From the NCBI GenBank assembly GCA_008933995.1, contig WARS01000029.1:17669131-17733130 (forward strand): 64,000 nt of DNA. The letters run 5' to 3'. Shown one piece after another: positions 1-12,798 of this stretch. The notes below the pieces were generated by a model, which was not told the DNA's origin, ran no database searches, and worked only from the letters and a program-made list of their open reading frames with translations. The DNA is from Datnioides undecimradiatus (lineage: Eukaryota; Chordata; Actinopteri; Lobotiformes; Datnioididae). The translations under genes were made by a program, and so were the position numbers. The first letter of the stretch is position 1. Every line of letters begins with the position of its first letter.

Positions 1-3000
1 CTTAATCAATTCAGTGTTTTGGAGGCACAATTATAGGCCCTCTATACTTTCGATTTCTCCCTCTAAAACTGAAAAACACTTTGCAATGTAATCTAGACTT
101 TGCTCCGCACTGGTGAGTGAAGATAAAGCATTCATTGTCTCTTCACATTATCTCATAGATAGGAGAAATTTGTTACTACTCACATTTCACTCAACTGCTG
201 TCTTTAGCACTGCTCCCTCTCGGTCCATGACCTCTCTGTTTTTCTGCCTTTATTGGACGGTTTACAATGCAGGGACAGACAGGAGAAAAGGGGAGAAGGA
301 AGGGGGTATCTCATGCAACACAGATCCCCAGCTTATACTGTATGTGCACCTTAACCATTTGACTACCGTGCTGTTTCATTCATGAGCTCTATTAAATTTA
401 ACTTGCAAAAATCTAAAGAAATATACATATAATCAGATATTGTTTGCAAGATTAGCTATGAGCATTCAGTCATTTCTAGAAGAGCACATACTCATGCTGG
501 AAAAGAGCACTATGGCCTCTGGAAAGAAACATTGTTTTGCCTTGTGTTTTTTTAGTTTCACATGCCTAAAGGATGAACACTAACCTGTTTTGCCACAGTG
601 AATCATGTCTCAAAAGTCTGGCTGCCTTCAACAGCTGTCCCAGTATGATATTCCTCTCAAGGTCGCAGAGTTTTTGTATTACAGGCCTCTCGTGCTCTGT
701 TGTGAAATAAAGCAGGATATTGCTGGGGTCACGTGCAATATCAGTGAACATAAACAGTTTTGAATTTATCATTCTGAAGTCCTCTCAGAACTAATGATTT
801 ATCACCATGCGGGATTATGATAATATTATTAGATCTTATTATAACTGCAAAGCTTTTTAATCATCAGCAGGATGTTTGTCAATGCTGCTGCAGGTCACTT
901 GATTACTTTGGAGGGAAAAATGACACAGTCAAAGTGTCTACCACTTCTGCGGAAATGTTTTAGCTGCACAAGCACTATAACCTGTGGAAAAAAAGAGTAA
1001 GCAGTCAGGATTGAGGGATGGTATTTGGAGCAAAGGAGACGGCTTGAATTCACCTCTTTAAAGAATATTCATAACTGCGATTTCAAACAACTATCTGCAA
1101 TAAGTACAGATTCAGCAAACCCGTACAAGAAATCATTTTTAACATAGAGGAAGTGGAAATTTCATATTATCCCCATTTGCCAAAGTCATTGCAGTGTTTT
1201 GCTCATTTGTTCTTCTTTTCCACTCGTGCACACTTTGCCCTCTTGAAACCTTCACACAAGTAAAACTGGGAAAGCAAGAGAATGAGTTTGTGTCAGGCAA
1301 TGTAACGAGGTCATGTTAAGAGTCAATAAATTATCTACGTTTCGATCTGAGACTCGTGAACTGAAACCAACTCATAAAAACCTGGTGTTGTCTGACATGT
1401 ATCTACTTCTTAGTTTACAAGAAATCTAGATTAATATCGTGAGCCACATCCTCTGCCTGAGCTGTGATGCAGCAGAATATCATGTCCTGGATATCATTCA
1501 CTCTTTGAGGGCTTATTTCCAATGATACATTATATGTTCAGGAGCCAAAATGACTGGATGTCATTCTCCTTTAGTTTCTGATAGAAATATTAAATTGGAC
1601 AAACACTGGACCTTTGGCCTTCCAGATCTTAGACTGGAAAGACACTCAACACCTAATTAAGTGTTCCACTGTGACTCTAATGCTCCTAGCTTGCCTTCAG
1701 AGAAAAGTCAGGAAGACATGGAGGATTCCCTGGGCAATGTGCAGGTTATTCCAACCAGGTAGCTCCTGCCCTGACCTAGTTTTTAGCAAGTGCAATTTAT
1801 TATTTTTGCTAGATCTGAAATGAAATATAGGAACACATGGAAGACAAGAGGTCAGCAGAAATTTTGCCCCAGCTGTTAGTGAAGTGTGGTGCGACTGCTG
1901 CTCCTGACCATCTCACTAGCTTCCTTATGCAAATAATGATGTGCCATCAATGTGGGAATATAGACATGAAGAAGCTTAGAAATGAAGCTTCTGTTTTCAA
2001 AGTGGCCGCAAAAACCCCACATTCACTCTTTGATGTGTGTGCACAGCAAGCAAAAATAAATTATCTGGTGCAACTTTCTTTGTCAGTGAGTCCATTTTTT
2101 TATTTTTTTTTATTTTGAGATCAATATCTGTGATCTTTGCACTGTTTTTATTTCAACTCTAACACCACACCAAGATGTGGCTGATTGAACTTGAGGAAGT
2201 GGACTAGTTGTTTGTGCCTTTTACAAAATGAACACGCCTTGCAGAAAGATTTCAGTTTGAAGTGTTCCAGATGCATTTTATGATAAATCAAAACGAAAAA
2301 GCATGAAAGGTTCAGCACAGGCTAAATATATATCTGCAGAGTTTCAAAATTACTATAAGAAAGAGTTTTAAAATAGTGACATTTCAACTTATCACATAAT
2401 AAGATAAGAATAAGATACACATGATTTATAAGAGTCAGGTGGACATGTATGTATAAAATACAAAGTTGATATCTTATTGTCCAAAGAAAAGTCACTGTTT
2501 AGTATTAATGTGTTGGCAGGAAGTGAAAGTCAAATGATCACAACGGGTGTAAGTTTGGTTTTAGAAGTGGTGGGACAAAAGTGCATATTCATGTAATGTA
2601 AATGTCTTCATTGTTAGGAATGTATTTATGAAACAATAAAATCATATTGAATTGACCATCATTCTATAAAATGCTCAATAGAGACCTGATTCTTTTTCAT
2701 AAACGTTCTGCTCACCTTATGTATATGTAAAATCTTTGACAGTCTGACTCTGCAGTGTTTTATTTGACTTTATATCATCATCTTTTACTGCATTGTCTTT
2801 GATCAATTGATTGATCCTTTTAGCAGAATTAGCAGAATCTGGGCAGCAGGGGAACTGGCAGAATTTGTTGACTCGTGGTAAAAATTAAGCCCTTGAATTA
2901 TTTGCCACTGCTTGTGAAGATTAAAAGCTGAGTGCACTGTAATAGCAGAAGGTGACTCAGATGAGCATCTTAATGTTTTGATCATATCAGTGCTTCACCT

Positions 3001-4820
3001 GTGAGGATTTTGTTGGTAATATTGTTGTTATGAATGAGTCAAAACTCTGCGGTGTGTGTTAATGGGGTCACTTATACACAATAGTGTTTTTAGATGCTTC
3101 CCATATGTATAAACATTGCATGAATCTCTGTGTGGGTAATAACAAACACCCTAACATGCTGAGTTTTGCTCCCTGAGTCCGTGCTCACTTTCCCAGATGC
3201 ACGGGTTCCCACTTGTGAATCGATCCTTCCTTCATAAGTCCTGTCTGCTCTGATCCCCTTTGAGCTGCTGCTGGACCGAGTGCTGTGATGTGGTTAGAAG
3301 CCGGTGGCCAACATGGATTTCGTCTATCCTTTCATGGTCTATCAAATGGCCTTTTATAGAGCTGAGCTTTCTTTTCTTAAATCTTTACATTAAATATGGC
3401 CAGCTTAACCATAAGATTGATAGTCTTGTCAAGTTTTGTGTTGTTTTAGTCATCTTTTACATCTCCTCTGGTCTTTACAGCATCCTCTCTGATGGAAACA
3501 ACTTACAGCTATTGATGCTGGAATGTAATTAAGGCCAAATTTATTGTAAACTGCTTCTGTTGATCTCTTGAGCAAAATAACTATCCAGAGCTACATGTTT
3601 CACAAGCTCACAAACCGTCTGGGAGGTATGTCTTACAAAAATGGACTGGTTTGTAATCTGTGTCGAGTAAATCAAAACACACACACGAATTAAATTTGTG
3701 TTTACTTTGTGAGAGAGCCATTGGCCTCCATTATCCTGTCTCTGATCTGCCTTGTTCCAGACTGTAATATTCTTTCATAAAATGTCCTCCAGGAAGCACA
3801 GCATGTCCCTTTAAGACTGCTGTTGTGGGACACATTCAGATCAGTGAGGCTTGAAGTATCCATGGGAGGAAAACTAAGACTTAGTTGGAGTTGGGATGGA
3901 ATCTGCAGCAGCCGCCGCAGCCAGTCCTGCTGATTGCAACAGAGGGGAACAAGCTTAACATTTCTCCATGGGCCACTTTCAAACGCAATGTTGCAACAAA
4001 AGTTCTTCCTCATGCGGCCCAATATTTTTAATCCATACTTTCAGTTTCTTCTCTGCAACATGCATATCGTGTCTCCAATCTTATCTTTGGGAAGATTTCA
4101 TCAGATTTGTGTTTCCTTGTCAGATGTGGTCAGTGTAGACAAGGACAAGCACCTTGTGGTCATTTTTTTTTTTAAATTATTTCATCAGGCTAAATTTGCC
4201 TCACACAACAGTTCACAAGGCGTAACAGATTGTGGGTTGTTGGCCCCAAATTATTGTTGAAGTTGCTGGTCTGTGTGTGCCTCAGGGCTGAATATGAAAA
4301 ATATGTTGATGTGCAGGAGCCTGATGTATTTCAGAAGGTCTGGAGTGTAGACGTCTGCAGACTGAGGGAGTCAAGTGATTATAGGCCTGTGAGTAGAACA
4401 CTGTGTCCTATGTAGTGGAGGGAAAGTGCATCATGGCGTCAATATTTTATATGTGTGTGCTGCAGGTGTGTATGATTATTGTTTCTCTGCGCTTGTTGTA
4501 GTTAAATAAAATCATATTAAATTCAAAAGTCCAAATCTCCCATTTCAGTTCGGTGAATCTACGTTGGTGCAACATTTTGGTCCAGAAATTATTGATGAAG
4601 CATATAAACAGTTCAACAGCATGAGGTAGATAAAGGATAAAGGATTACAAAAAAGTAAAAAGGGGAGAAGGAAAAGAAAAAAAGAGGAAAACCAATAAAG
4701 ACAACGTCAAATTAAGTGGAAAAAAGCAGTATGTGGCTCTCACCCTCAATCTATTCACTTAAAACCTCACAACCAATAGGATACTGCTTTTTTCCCATTT
4801 GCCAAACTAGTGTGACTCTA
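1..4820. other. Non-coding stretch, no gene seen
   Basis: No reading frame here combines convincing splice sites with a recognisable protein motif. The open frames are short and of low complexity, including those at 1.6-2.1 kb, 3.26-3.53 kb and 3.7-4.26 kb. Base composition is AT-rich with scattered homopolymers, for example a T-rich run near 2,095-2,115. It may be intergenic DNA or a long intron of a gene outside the window; the sequence does not decide between these. Confidence 0.5.
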
Positions 4821-4826
4821 GAAGTA

Positions 4827-5340
4827 GCTGTCTGTCTGTCAGTCACATTGGTCTAGACTTAAACATATCAACACCTATTGGATGGATTGCCATACAATTC
4901 TAGGCATACAAGCCCAAGAGGATAAATCCTAATGACTTTAATGGTCCCTTGACTTTTTCCTCTGGTGCTACCATCAGCTTGACATTCAGCATTTTGAGTG
5001 AAAATGCCTCCATCATTATTTGCTGGATTTCTACATATATTTGGTACAGATATACATGTTACCCAGACAATGAATGCTAATAACTTTGGTATTTATCCAG
5101 TGTGAGCAACTGGTAAAAGTTTGACTTGGCCCATTTCTTCCGTTTATGACTAAACACTTGAAAGCAAATGACATCAGCCTCATCTGAACTTCCTGTTTAC
5201 AGCGCTAATTATCGAATATTAGCATATGAGCATTGAAACGACACCCTAAAAATATGAATTGTAAGCATGTTAGCATGCTGACAGTAGCATTTCACTTAAG
5301 GCACCTCTGTGCCTATACTGCCTCACAGAGATTAACATGC
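4827..5340 (+). repeat. Interspersed teleost repeat, family A (copy 1)
   Basis: The block resembles a repeat I have often seen in perch-like fish genomes. It has a 5' part around 'ctattggatggattgcca', then 'taataactttggt', then a 3' part rich in 'gttagcatgctga' and 'gcctcacagag'. Two other pieces of the same family lie at about 42,235-42,590 and 55,910-56,110 in the same orientation, and the shared order of these phrases supports a real family. I see no coding capacity and cannot name the class. The ends are approximate. Confidence 0.6.
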
Positions 5341-6789
5341 ATTTAACAAAACAAGACTGCAGGATCTGAAGACGTGCACTCTGCAGTCTTGTGCATTCTG
5401 TACACAGAGGAAGGGACAAGTTTTATGACGTAAAGGTAGTAGAGGGAAAGTTCATGCATGCTTGCCAGATGTTAATTTTTACACGGTATAAACCCTATAT
5501 GTCTGGATGTATTTTTGCCTTTTATATAGTTCATTAGATGGCAGCAGTGTATGAAGAGGCCTGTAATCTCAATGCAATCTGCAAGCCAAAGTATCCTCAT
5601 CAGGGTTGTGTAGTATAGTTTTGTATTATGCCAAGTTAGCCACATGCCATTTACTGATTAATACAGGCTTTCTGAAAACTATACAAGGCACAATGCAGTA
5701 TATACCTGCTCCTATTTCCACCAATCAACACAATATATCAACACAATCCAACATAAACCATATGGTATACCATAAAACCATTGAGGCACGTCATGACATC
5801 TACACGTCTGCATTTTCAGATGGTGAACTCGTGCCTCCTCCTCACTCTTCAGATGCTATTCCCCCAACAGTCTGCCTGCTAAGCTGGGAACCTTGAAGAA
5901 CAAGACGTATTGTGTCTGGTTATAATCAGGACTGAGGACATGAAGGAAGGAATGTAGCATAGTCTGATCTCTCCTGCAGACATGTATGCAGTGGTGGTGG
6001 GGAGCTAGGGGGGCAGACTTTACACGGAATGACTCAGCGGCTCAATGCCCTTACTGTCTCGTGGGTCCAATTAAATGATGTCTTTCCTATACAAATTGGT
6101 TGGAGAAAAACATTCTAGGGTTTAAAATGCTTGCAGGTCAAATAAGGTGCACTTTACTGCGCAATGGCTTATGGAAAATTGGTCTTGAACTTGCTCTCTG
6201 TCCCCCATATCGTCTAAATGCTGCTTCTTAGAACACCCAAGGAAATTATGCTGTGCAACATCACTTTAGATCACATTTTTCCTGTCAGATTACATCTCCA
6301 GGAAAATAGCATGCTGCATCGAAATGTCAGCGCTACCTTTGATAGATGAGAAATAGCATCATTAAGGACCATTAAGGTTGTCAAATTAAGTTTCCATAGA
6401 GACGTATGTTGACAAGCTGACAAAGTGGACTGTGAAAATATAGACGGAGAGGAGAGTAACAAGTGTCGGCGTTCACTTTCATTTCAGCACCATCAATCAC
6501 GCAAATGTGATTGGACCCACAAAGTCCAATCTCAAGAAAAGCAAACAAGGCCATTGATCAGCATTTCAAACTTGATGTTCTTCATTACTTTTTGAATTCT
6601 GAACCACATAAGTAATCTTTAAAGACAAAGTAAGGGAAAAATATCACAACACATAAAAATGGCATACCTGGAAATAGCTGAATCACAATAAATCCAGCTA
6701 CACAGGTGTGAAAAGCTAACTTGGTTGCCAATTAACAGCGAGAGGTCTGCTCATTGTCCTATTTTCTGCAAGTTTCCATAATTCAGACC

Positions 6790-7335
6790 AAAATTTGGTC
6801 TGATGAGTCATCTCGCCTTTCACCCTTTTTCCTTCACCCAGGCAGCTTTATGTTTGGAAAAAGCCAAAGGATGCCTTCGGTCTGCATTGACTGCTGCCAA
6901 CAGTTTAATATGGTGGATCTGTAATGGTGTGAGCAGCCATGCCGTGTCATTAGATCTGATTATTGCTCTGCATGGTCATATAACAGCCAAAAAATGAGAC
7001 TATTTTAAAGGTCCAGGTGGTGCAAACACTGTTCCCTAACCATGATCCTGTTTTCCAACATCCTGATGCACCCATAAACACTGCTCAACAAATCAAAGAG
7101 TGGTCTCATGAACACTATAAAGAATAAGATCCCTCCATGGCCTCCCCAGTAACCAGATTTAAACATCATCGAACCTTTAAGAGACGTGGAGCAGAGAGTT
7201 TGGAGGTGCCTCCATCCCATCCCTCACAAAACTGGAGGATTTCCTTCTTGACAAATGATTCAATATCCCACTGCACTTATTTTGGGATTTGTGTGGCTTT
7301 CTTCAAAACAGAGTTTAGGCTGTTTTCTTATTATT
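6790..7335 (+). mobile_element. Decayed Tc1/mariner-like transposase remnant
   Basis: Conceptual translation in shifting frames recovers the hallmarks of a Tc1-type DDE transposase. WSDES (the first catalytic Asp) is at 6,796-6,810. A GSVMV-like block near 6,915 is followed by a stop where the family has Trp. FQHPDAPI (second Asp) is at 7,053-7,076, followed by an IKEWSHEH-like segment. WPPQ-stop-PDLNIIEPL is at 7,138-7,179, with the catalytic Glu codon at 7,171. The second Asp to Glu distance is about 35 codons, as expected for DD34E elements. In-frame stops and at least one frameshift show it is dead. The N-terminal DNA-binding region and terminal inverted repeats were not recognised, so this is the 3' half of an old copy. 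Confidence 0.8.
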
Positions 7336-7339
7336 TGGT

Positions 7340-9585
7340 GGTTTTATTGTATTGTTCACCCCCTGGACTTAAGACTTAGTACAGACTGTGACCTTCATCA
7401 GTGTGTTCTCTCTTAGGATCTCATATTTTTTTTAGGGATGTGGGAGTCCTGCTGCAGTGCAAGAGGCCCAGTCCTAATGTCCACCTAAGTCCTACGCACT
7501 GAAACCTAAATTAAAAAACAGAAATATGTTTATTCAAATGAGAAGTTAAATGAGAATATCACTGTCAAGTCATATGTGTCACATGGTAGCAGGACTGGTA
7601 GGACTTGAAACAGTCAGGCAGGTTCACAAAAGTGTAAAAACAAAAATTGTGCCAGTTTATTTCTTGGCACAGGCGCAGCAACTTCCTGGAGTCGATGAGT
7701 TGAGACTCACGCTACACTTCCTGCATGAACACAGTGGGATAATGGTGTCAATCTCCTAATCTAACTTTAGGCAAAAAATAAATAAGCAAACCTCCATCAT
7801 TGATGTATTTCAGTAAGATTCACAAGAATTGGGCCCTCACCTGTTGAAATGATGCATTACATGGTGCAGGGATATCTGTGGCAACCTGAGAGTGTGTCTC
7901 TTTATTCTCATACAGTCTATATAAAAGGAGCGTATATTGCAAACTTTAATCTTTGATCTAATAATAATCTGTATGTTACCCGTATTGTTAATAAGAGCAG
8001 ATGAATAAGAATGAAAATTTAGAATAAAGGACTAGATACTGCTTGTTGCTCTATGTTAACATGTTCTTGGTGATCATGGACTTCCCATTATCCCTATTTT
8101 TAACATAAGTGTGCTATGAATCCTGGGTAATTCACTTAAGCAAAGTCAGCAGCATAGCAGACTTATATAAAGTGTGCATAAAGAGCTCAAACATTTATGA
8201 AAGGGCCCTCAACCACTTATCGTTTTCACAGTGGGACAGAGCAGAGCCTCGGGGCTTATTGGGAATGCAGGTCTGTGAGGGCAGACGTTGGGACTGGGCC
8301 GAGGAGTCAGTTGTGGGTTTAGTTTCCTGTCCACTAAACATCAAAGTTGAGTCTGGATTTGCATTTGAAGTGACATTATGACATTGTGGCTATTCATCCA
8401 CCGTTATGGAGGACATCAGGTACCATGCAAACAATGATGCTGTAAGGCTTTAAATCCTGCTGCTAACAGTACATTAAACACGAATGACAAAACCTAGTAA
8501 AACTAGGAGCAGAGCAAGCAGGTAGTGGTGTTTTAAGTTTGGCACAGACTTTTGCTTAGCTAATGAAAACCACGTTGGCTGCAGAGTTGGTCTCCCATCC
8601 ATCCTTGGCGGATGAGTTAGGAGACTTTTGAGGGTGGTTGCTGGGTTGTAGACAAGATGAAGCTAATGATGGATGAGTTTGGGCTCCGCTCACAGTCTAA
8701 TATCTCATCTGAGCCAGACTTTCTCTACACCAGATTTTGCCTCATGCAAACAGTTACACTGTCTAGTGATCTGAGTACTGCAACGAGAAGTCAAAAGAAA
8801 TTTATGGTCAGCACAACCCTCCTGTGATCGCCTTTTTCTCAATGCCTGCACCTTTGTTTATTAATCCCATCTAGCCTACTGATTCAAAGTTTCCACAATA
8901 CATCACTTGATTTCTGTAATTACATTTTTCTCTCTAAAAAACTCATCATTTGGAGCTCATTTATTTTGATTCACAACATGCGCCTTGCAGTTTTCTCACC
9001 TCCCAGCATGCCAAACCAGAGCTGTTGGGAACGGCTGTCAGTTTGTCAGTGCCACCTCAAACCTGCAGACTGTCCATTTCACTGTACAGCTTTTTGGCTC
9101 AAATCCTTCAGGGCCCATTTTATAACCTCATACCCCCACCCTCTAATAAGTAATAGTTGGCAGCGTTGTTGAAAATAAACACCTTTGGTGATTTTCCAAT
9201 TAAATCCTGCTGTATGAGTGGAGGTTGTATGATTTAAGCCTACCTGTGCTAATCATCTAGCCAAGAAAATCCCTGGCGGCTATTCAACACTTGCTGAAGT
9301 TAAATAACAGTGACAAATTATTTATTAATTAATGAATTCTTTTTTGCTAAGCTGATTTGGTCCTCCCCATGCATGAACAGTAGTATTTGAAAAATACTTG
9401 CAAAGACTGAATGAAAAATGCATTAAAATATGGTAGTTTCTTATTTCCTCAAGGCACCGATGTTGCACACTGAAAGCATTCTATGTACCATACTAATGGC
9501 TTTGCACAAAATAATCAAAGTATCTAAGGTGCACAAAAATGATGCTGAGCAAAGATCACAGGTCAAGATGTATGGAGAATGAGTG
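7340..9585. other. Non-coding stretch, no gene seen
   Basis: This interval lies between the transposase remnant and the CpG-rich block. It contains only short frames without recognisable motifs or paired splice sites. Two overlapping frames at 8,950-9,172 have no similarity that I recognise and no convincing exon borders. Confidence 0.45.
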
Positions 9586-9589
9586 TGGT

Positions 9590-9810
9590 AGTGGGGTGTG
9601 GTTCAGCGTCAGCTGTGGGAGAGGGACGGGGAGTGGCTCACGGATGCAGCACCGGCCACAGGTGTGAGTGATCAATCTAAGTTGCTTCCTCTGCCCTGCA
9701 GTAGCGGCCGGGTCCGATGATAAGGACTCGCTCCCGGGAGAGGAAAGGGAACGATATCGGCATCTTGGAGCCGCATTTATGGACAGTGCTTGAGCAATAA
9801 AACATTTGTA
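9590..9810 (+). repeat. CpG-rich block ending in AATAAA; possible LTR fragment or terminal exon
   Basis: The stretch is markedly richer in CG dinucleotides than its AT-rich surroundings. It contains a good splice acceptor-like sequence (pyrimidine tract then cctgcag, ending at 9,700), then an open frame of about 27 codons with acidic and basic residues ending in TGA near 9,791. The poly(A) signal AATAAA overlaps closely, and GT-rich DNA follows. This layout fits either the R/U5 part of a solo long terminal repeat or a short terminal exon of an unknown + strand gene. I favour a retroelement remnant, but no target-site duplication or matching second copy was found. Confidence 0.3.
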
Positions 9811-9833
9811 CGACCGTGATCAGCTGCCTGCTC

Positions 9834-9854
9834 GTGTGTGTGTGTGTGTGTGTG
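9834..9854. repeat. GT microsatellite
   Basis: Uninterrupted GT dinucleotide run directly downstream of the CpG-rich block. Confidence 0.9.
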
Positions 9855-11144
9855 ACTCCCGAGGAGAACCCATTGCTACAATGAGTTATAGTGGTGATAA
9901 CTTTTCTTTTAGTTATCTTAGCCCACAACATATTTAAGAAGTCGGTCACTTAGCTCAGGTTTCTTTACACTGGCTTTTCTATTTTCTTGGATGATTTTCA
10001 CATTTGCTTTTTTAGAGATCCAACTTTTGACAAGATGCAGTAGCATTCTTCCCTCCTGCCCGTGACACATTTTCACAGCATTGCTGCTCTCCCCTGCGCT
10101 CATGCTGCAGCTTTACATGAGTCAGTTTCTCTAAGTCAGAAATCAGAACAAGTGGCCTCTGTTATGCATCACTCCAGTCTAGACAGTAAGTCACATTACT
10201 TGTAGGCTAAACTGCCAGCAGCATTATTACTGGCACAATAAAGCGATGAAGACAAAGTGAATAAAACCTGAAGAAATACAGATCATCATTTACGTTTGTT
10301 TTTGTTTTTTGCAATTTGCCAGTTGGACAAATTTGTAGGTGGTAGGAGGCTCAACTTGAATGCTACGGAGAAGGTCAGTTTCATACACTGCTGATGATTA
10401 TGAGTTATTAATATTCTCTGATCACAGACAGATGGCCAGTTTGTTCACACATGTAAAAGGTCTCATTGGGGTTGACTGGGTGACTGTAGTTGAACGTTCT
10501 GTTTCAAAATGATCTTTCTGATGTCTGCTTATATCTGTTATATCAAGTTTGATTAGATAAAAGACAGCAGACAGACATTTTTTTTGCAGTGAGAGATAAC
10601 AGCACAGCGTTGACACATATCCTCAAGTACTGGCAGAGACACAGAGTTCACAAACAACATCTGATGATGCTAAGAAACGGCACTGTGGAAAACTGAACCT
10701 GGAGAAAACTTAACCAGCCAAATAACCTGTCTGGAGCACAGTACGGCATAGACTCTGCCATGAAAGAACAAAAACAGGCTTCATGACTGATAATTGAGAA
10801 ATGGCTTTGAACTATTTGCACAGTACATAAAAAGTAATGTTCCACATTTACCACACTGTTTGGGAACAAGTCCAATATTCTGTATAAAAAGTGGGCTCAA
10901 TAAACTCAACAGGGCCACCAAGAAAGCCTAGAAATGGGTCTATTTGCAGAGTTGCATTACATGAACATAAAACAGTGAGTTTGTGTGACAGACTGACCCA
11001 AGTCAAAGAAATTCCAGTTCTTAGGGTTTGTCTGGGCTGTGCATGCAAGGGGCCATTGTTTGCAAGCTCAGTGCTTAAGCTTCTGGACTATTTTTAGCTG
11101 CAGAAATTGATAGAAGAGTTAAATCTGTAGGTTAGCGAGGAATA

Positions 11145-11419
11145 ATCAGCGGCGCACGTTTGTGTTAGTAGCACACACGAAGAGCGAGGCGCTTCAGCAC
11201 GATGCGCGCCTCGGCGTAAAGGTGTCCCGGCTGACTGGCTGGCAGGCTGCAGCTCGGATGGAAGCAGCTCTGCTCGCACGGCTGACCGACGTAGCAGTCG
11301 GCCCGCTGCTTAATATGGAATATTTTCACAGAGCGAACTGCCAAATTCATTTGCACCGTCGGAAAAAAGGAGCTCGGTTGTAGCGTAAATTAGAAAAACA
11401 GTTCATTTCGCCGTTCTTT
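11145..11419 (+). promoter_or_regulatory. CpG-rich promoter / 5'UTR region of the Rieske gene
   Basis: CG dinucleotides cluster here (for example around 11,150-11,300), in contrast to flanking AT-rich DNA, and the block ends at the ATG of the first Rieske exon. This is typical of a CpG-type, TATA-less vertebrate promoter. No TATA box is evident and the start site cannot be fixed from sequence alone. Overlapping open frames on both strands are explained by the high GC content. Confidence 0.55.
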
Positions 11420-11609
11420 ATGGCTTCTGGCTGCGGAGAGGAAGAGGGAAACACGGAAGGCATTTCGTGGAGGCTCATAGGCCCAGCCACGGACCTTTCC
11501 AACAAGCGCTGCCGTCTAATGTACTCCTCCCTCGGCCACGACTCTGATGTCTGCCTCTTTTATGTCAAGGGGGAGTTTTTTGCGATGGATGCTCGCTGTG
11601 CACATTCCG
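11420..11609 (+). CDS. rfesd: Rieske gene, coding exon 1
   Basis: Encodes residues 1-63 and ends in ...CAHS plus the first base of Gly. The donor reads G|GTAAAG. It holds the first Cys and His ligand pair (C-x-H). The predicted start has an acidic Glu-rich leader (GEEEG) before the domain. Confidence 0.85.
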
Positions 11610-12798
11610 GTAAAGCCTTAATATCGAAATGCACACTCGCCTAGATTAACCCTTAGCTACCCTTGTCTATAAGAAATACTATCACTCAAACATGCATAGC
11701 TAATTAAATATAAAATATTAAGTGTATTCACTGTAATGTGGACAATGAGCTGCACATACAGCTGTGGGTCAGACTTGAAGAGGAGACGACGATTCCGGTT
11801 TGTTTATCCTTATACCCCCCCTTAAACAAATGATAATGATATGTAACATATTTATCATCACACCATGTTGCGCAAGCCTCCTGATCAGTTTCCTAGAATG
11901 AAGACAGCAAAAGTCATTTGTTTTGAGAGGAAGAATATGTGACTAACAATTCCCTGTGTCTTCCAGGCGGTCCGCTGTGTGAGGGGGACATCGAGGAGGC
12001 TGATGGGGTCCTGCAGGTCTTCTGTCCCTGGCACGACTATGACTTTGACCTCAGAACTGGGAAGTCAGGGACTTCCTTACAGGTCAGTGGTAAAATAGGC
12101 CCATCTTGTTTTGATATTCTGTTGTAACAGAAACAGCTGCATGTGCACAGTATACAAATAAATAATGTAAAAGTACTGAAAAACATTAATACGACCTCCA
12201 GAGAGTACTCCCCTGAAGCTATATCATCATTTAGTACCTAAATACCTCATATTACATCATATGAAAACTTGATTGTATCTCCAGGAGGCAGGAGCTCCAC
12301 TTGCTGACTGCACCTGGGAGTTGACGTGACCATTTGCAGTCACCTGTGGACAAATCATCCACTTGCTATTAGATGTAGGAAGTTCCACTGATTGACATGG
12401 CATGAGAAATCAAAGCTTGCCAGTCAGAGTTAACATAATGTTCCCCTTTTTGTTCTGTCAAACATCTTTTCTTCCCTAGTTCAGTTGTTTGGTTGCATGC
12501 ATCAGTGAATAGCACAAACAAGTACTTTCCATAAACATTTCAGCCTGTTTTCCATAAATCATTTTTGTAAACTGTTGTTTCTCTCGTACATAACCCATAT
12601 CAACTATCAAGCAGGGCATGTAACATTTTTAACATGGGATCCACAGCCGCTCATGATGGTGTGTTTTGCCCACTTCTTTCTTTATTTTGCTTTTTACAGC
12701 AAAAAGTGTATGAAGTCAAGGTGGAGGACGGCAACGTGTACGTGAAACACGCCAGTTGTCTTTCCTTACAGCCTTTTCCTGCGGATCAGAGGAGTTGA
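11420..12798 (+). CDS. rfesd: Rieske [2Fe-2S] domain protein (RFESD-like), three exons
   Basis: The coding exons are 11,420-11,609, 11,967-12,082 and 12,700-12,798, all with GT-AG borders and matching phases (1, then 0). They give a 134-residue protein. The Rieske cluster motifs are intact: CAHSGG spans the first splice junction and CPWHDYDF lies in exon 2, supplying the two Cys and two His that bind the [2Fe-2S] centre. The HSGGPL and GDIEE segments match vertebrate RFESD, a small stand-alone Rieske protein with no signal peptide or membrane anchor, probably soluble. Its redox partner is not established. From memory it is shorter than human RFESD (about 157 residues) because the loop after the second motif is missing. 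It could therefore be a fish-specific sister of RFESD rather than a strict orthologue. The ATG at 11,420 is chosen because it opens the frame just after the CpG-rich region. Confidence 0.88.
11967..12082 (+). CDS. rfesd: Rieske gene, coding exon 2
   Basis: The acceptor is tcttccag|GC and the donor is CAG|GTCAGT. The exon begins GGPLCEGDIEE and contains CPWHDYDF, the second ligand motif (C-x-x-H). It ends in phase 0 after SGTSLQ. Confidence 0.88.
12700..12798 (+). CDS. rfesd: Rieske gene, coding exon 3 with stop
   Basis: The acceptor is tttttacag|CAA. The exon encodes QKVYEVKVEDGNVYVKH, the terminal beta-hairpin of a Rieske fold, then a short tail ending in TGA at 12,796-12,798. Compare the human segment VTVDNGNIYV. 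The 3'UTR probably continues downstream, but no unambiguous AATAAA was assigned. Confidence 0.82.
   Translation, partial: QKVYEVKVEDGNVYVKHASCLSLQPFPADQRS

Noticed and set aside
3702-4022. 106-codon frame on the - strand
   Set aside because: No start context, splice border or family resemblance; it overlaps an equally long frame on the other strand, as expected by chance.
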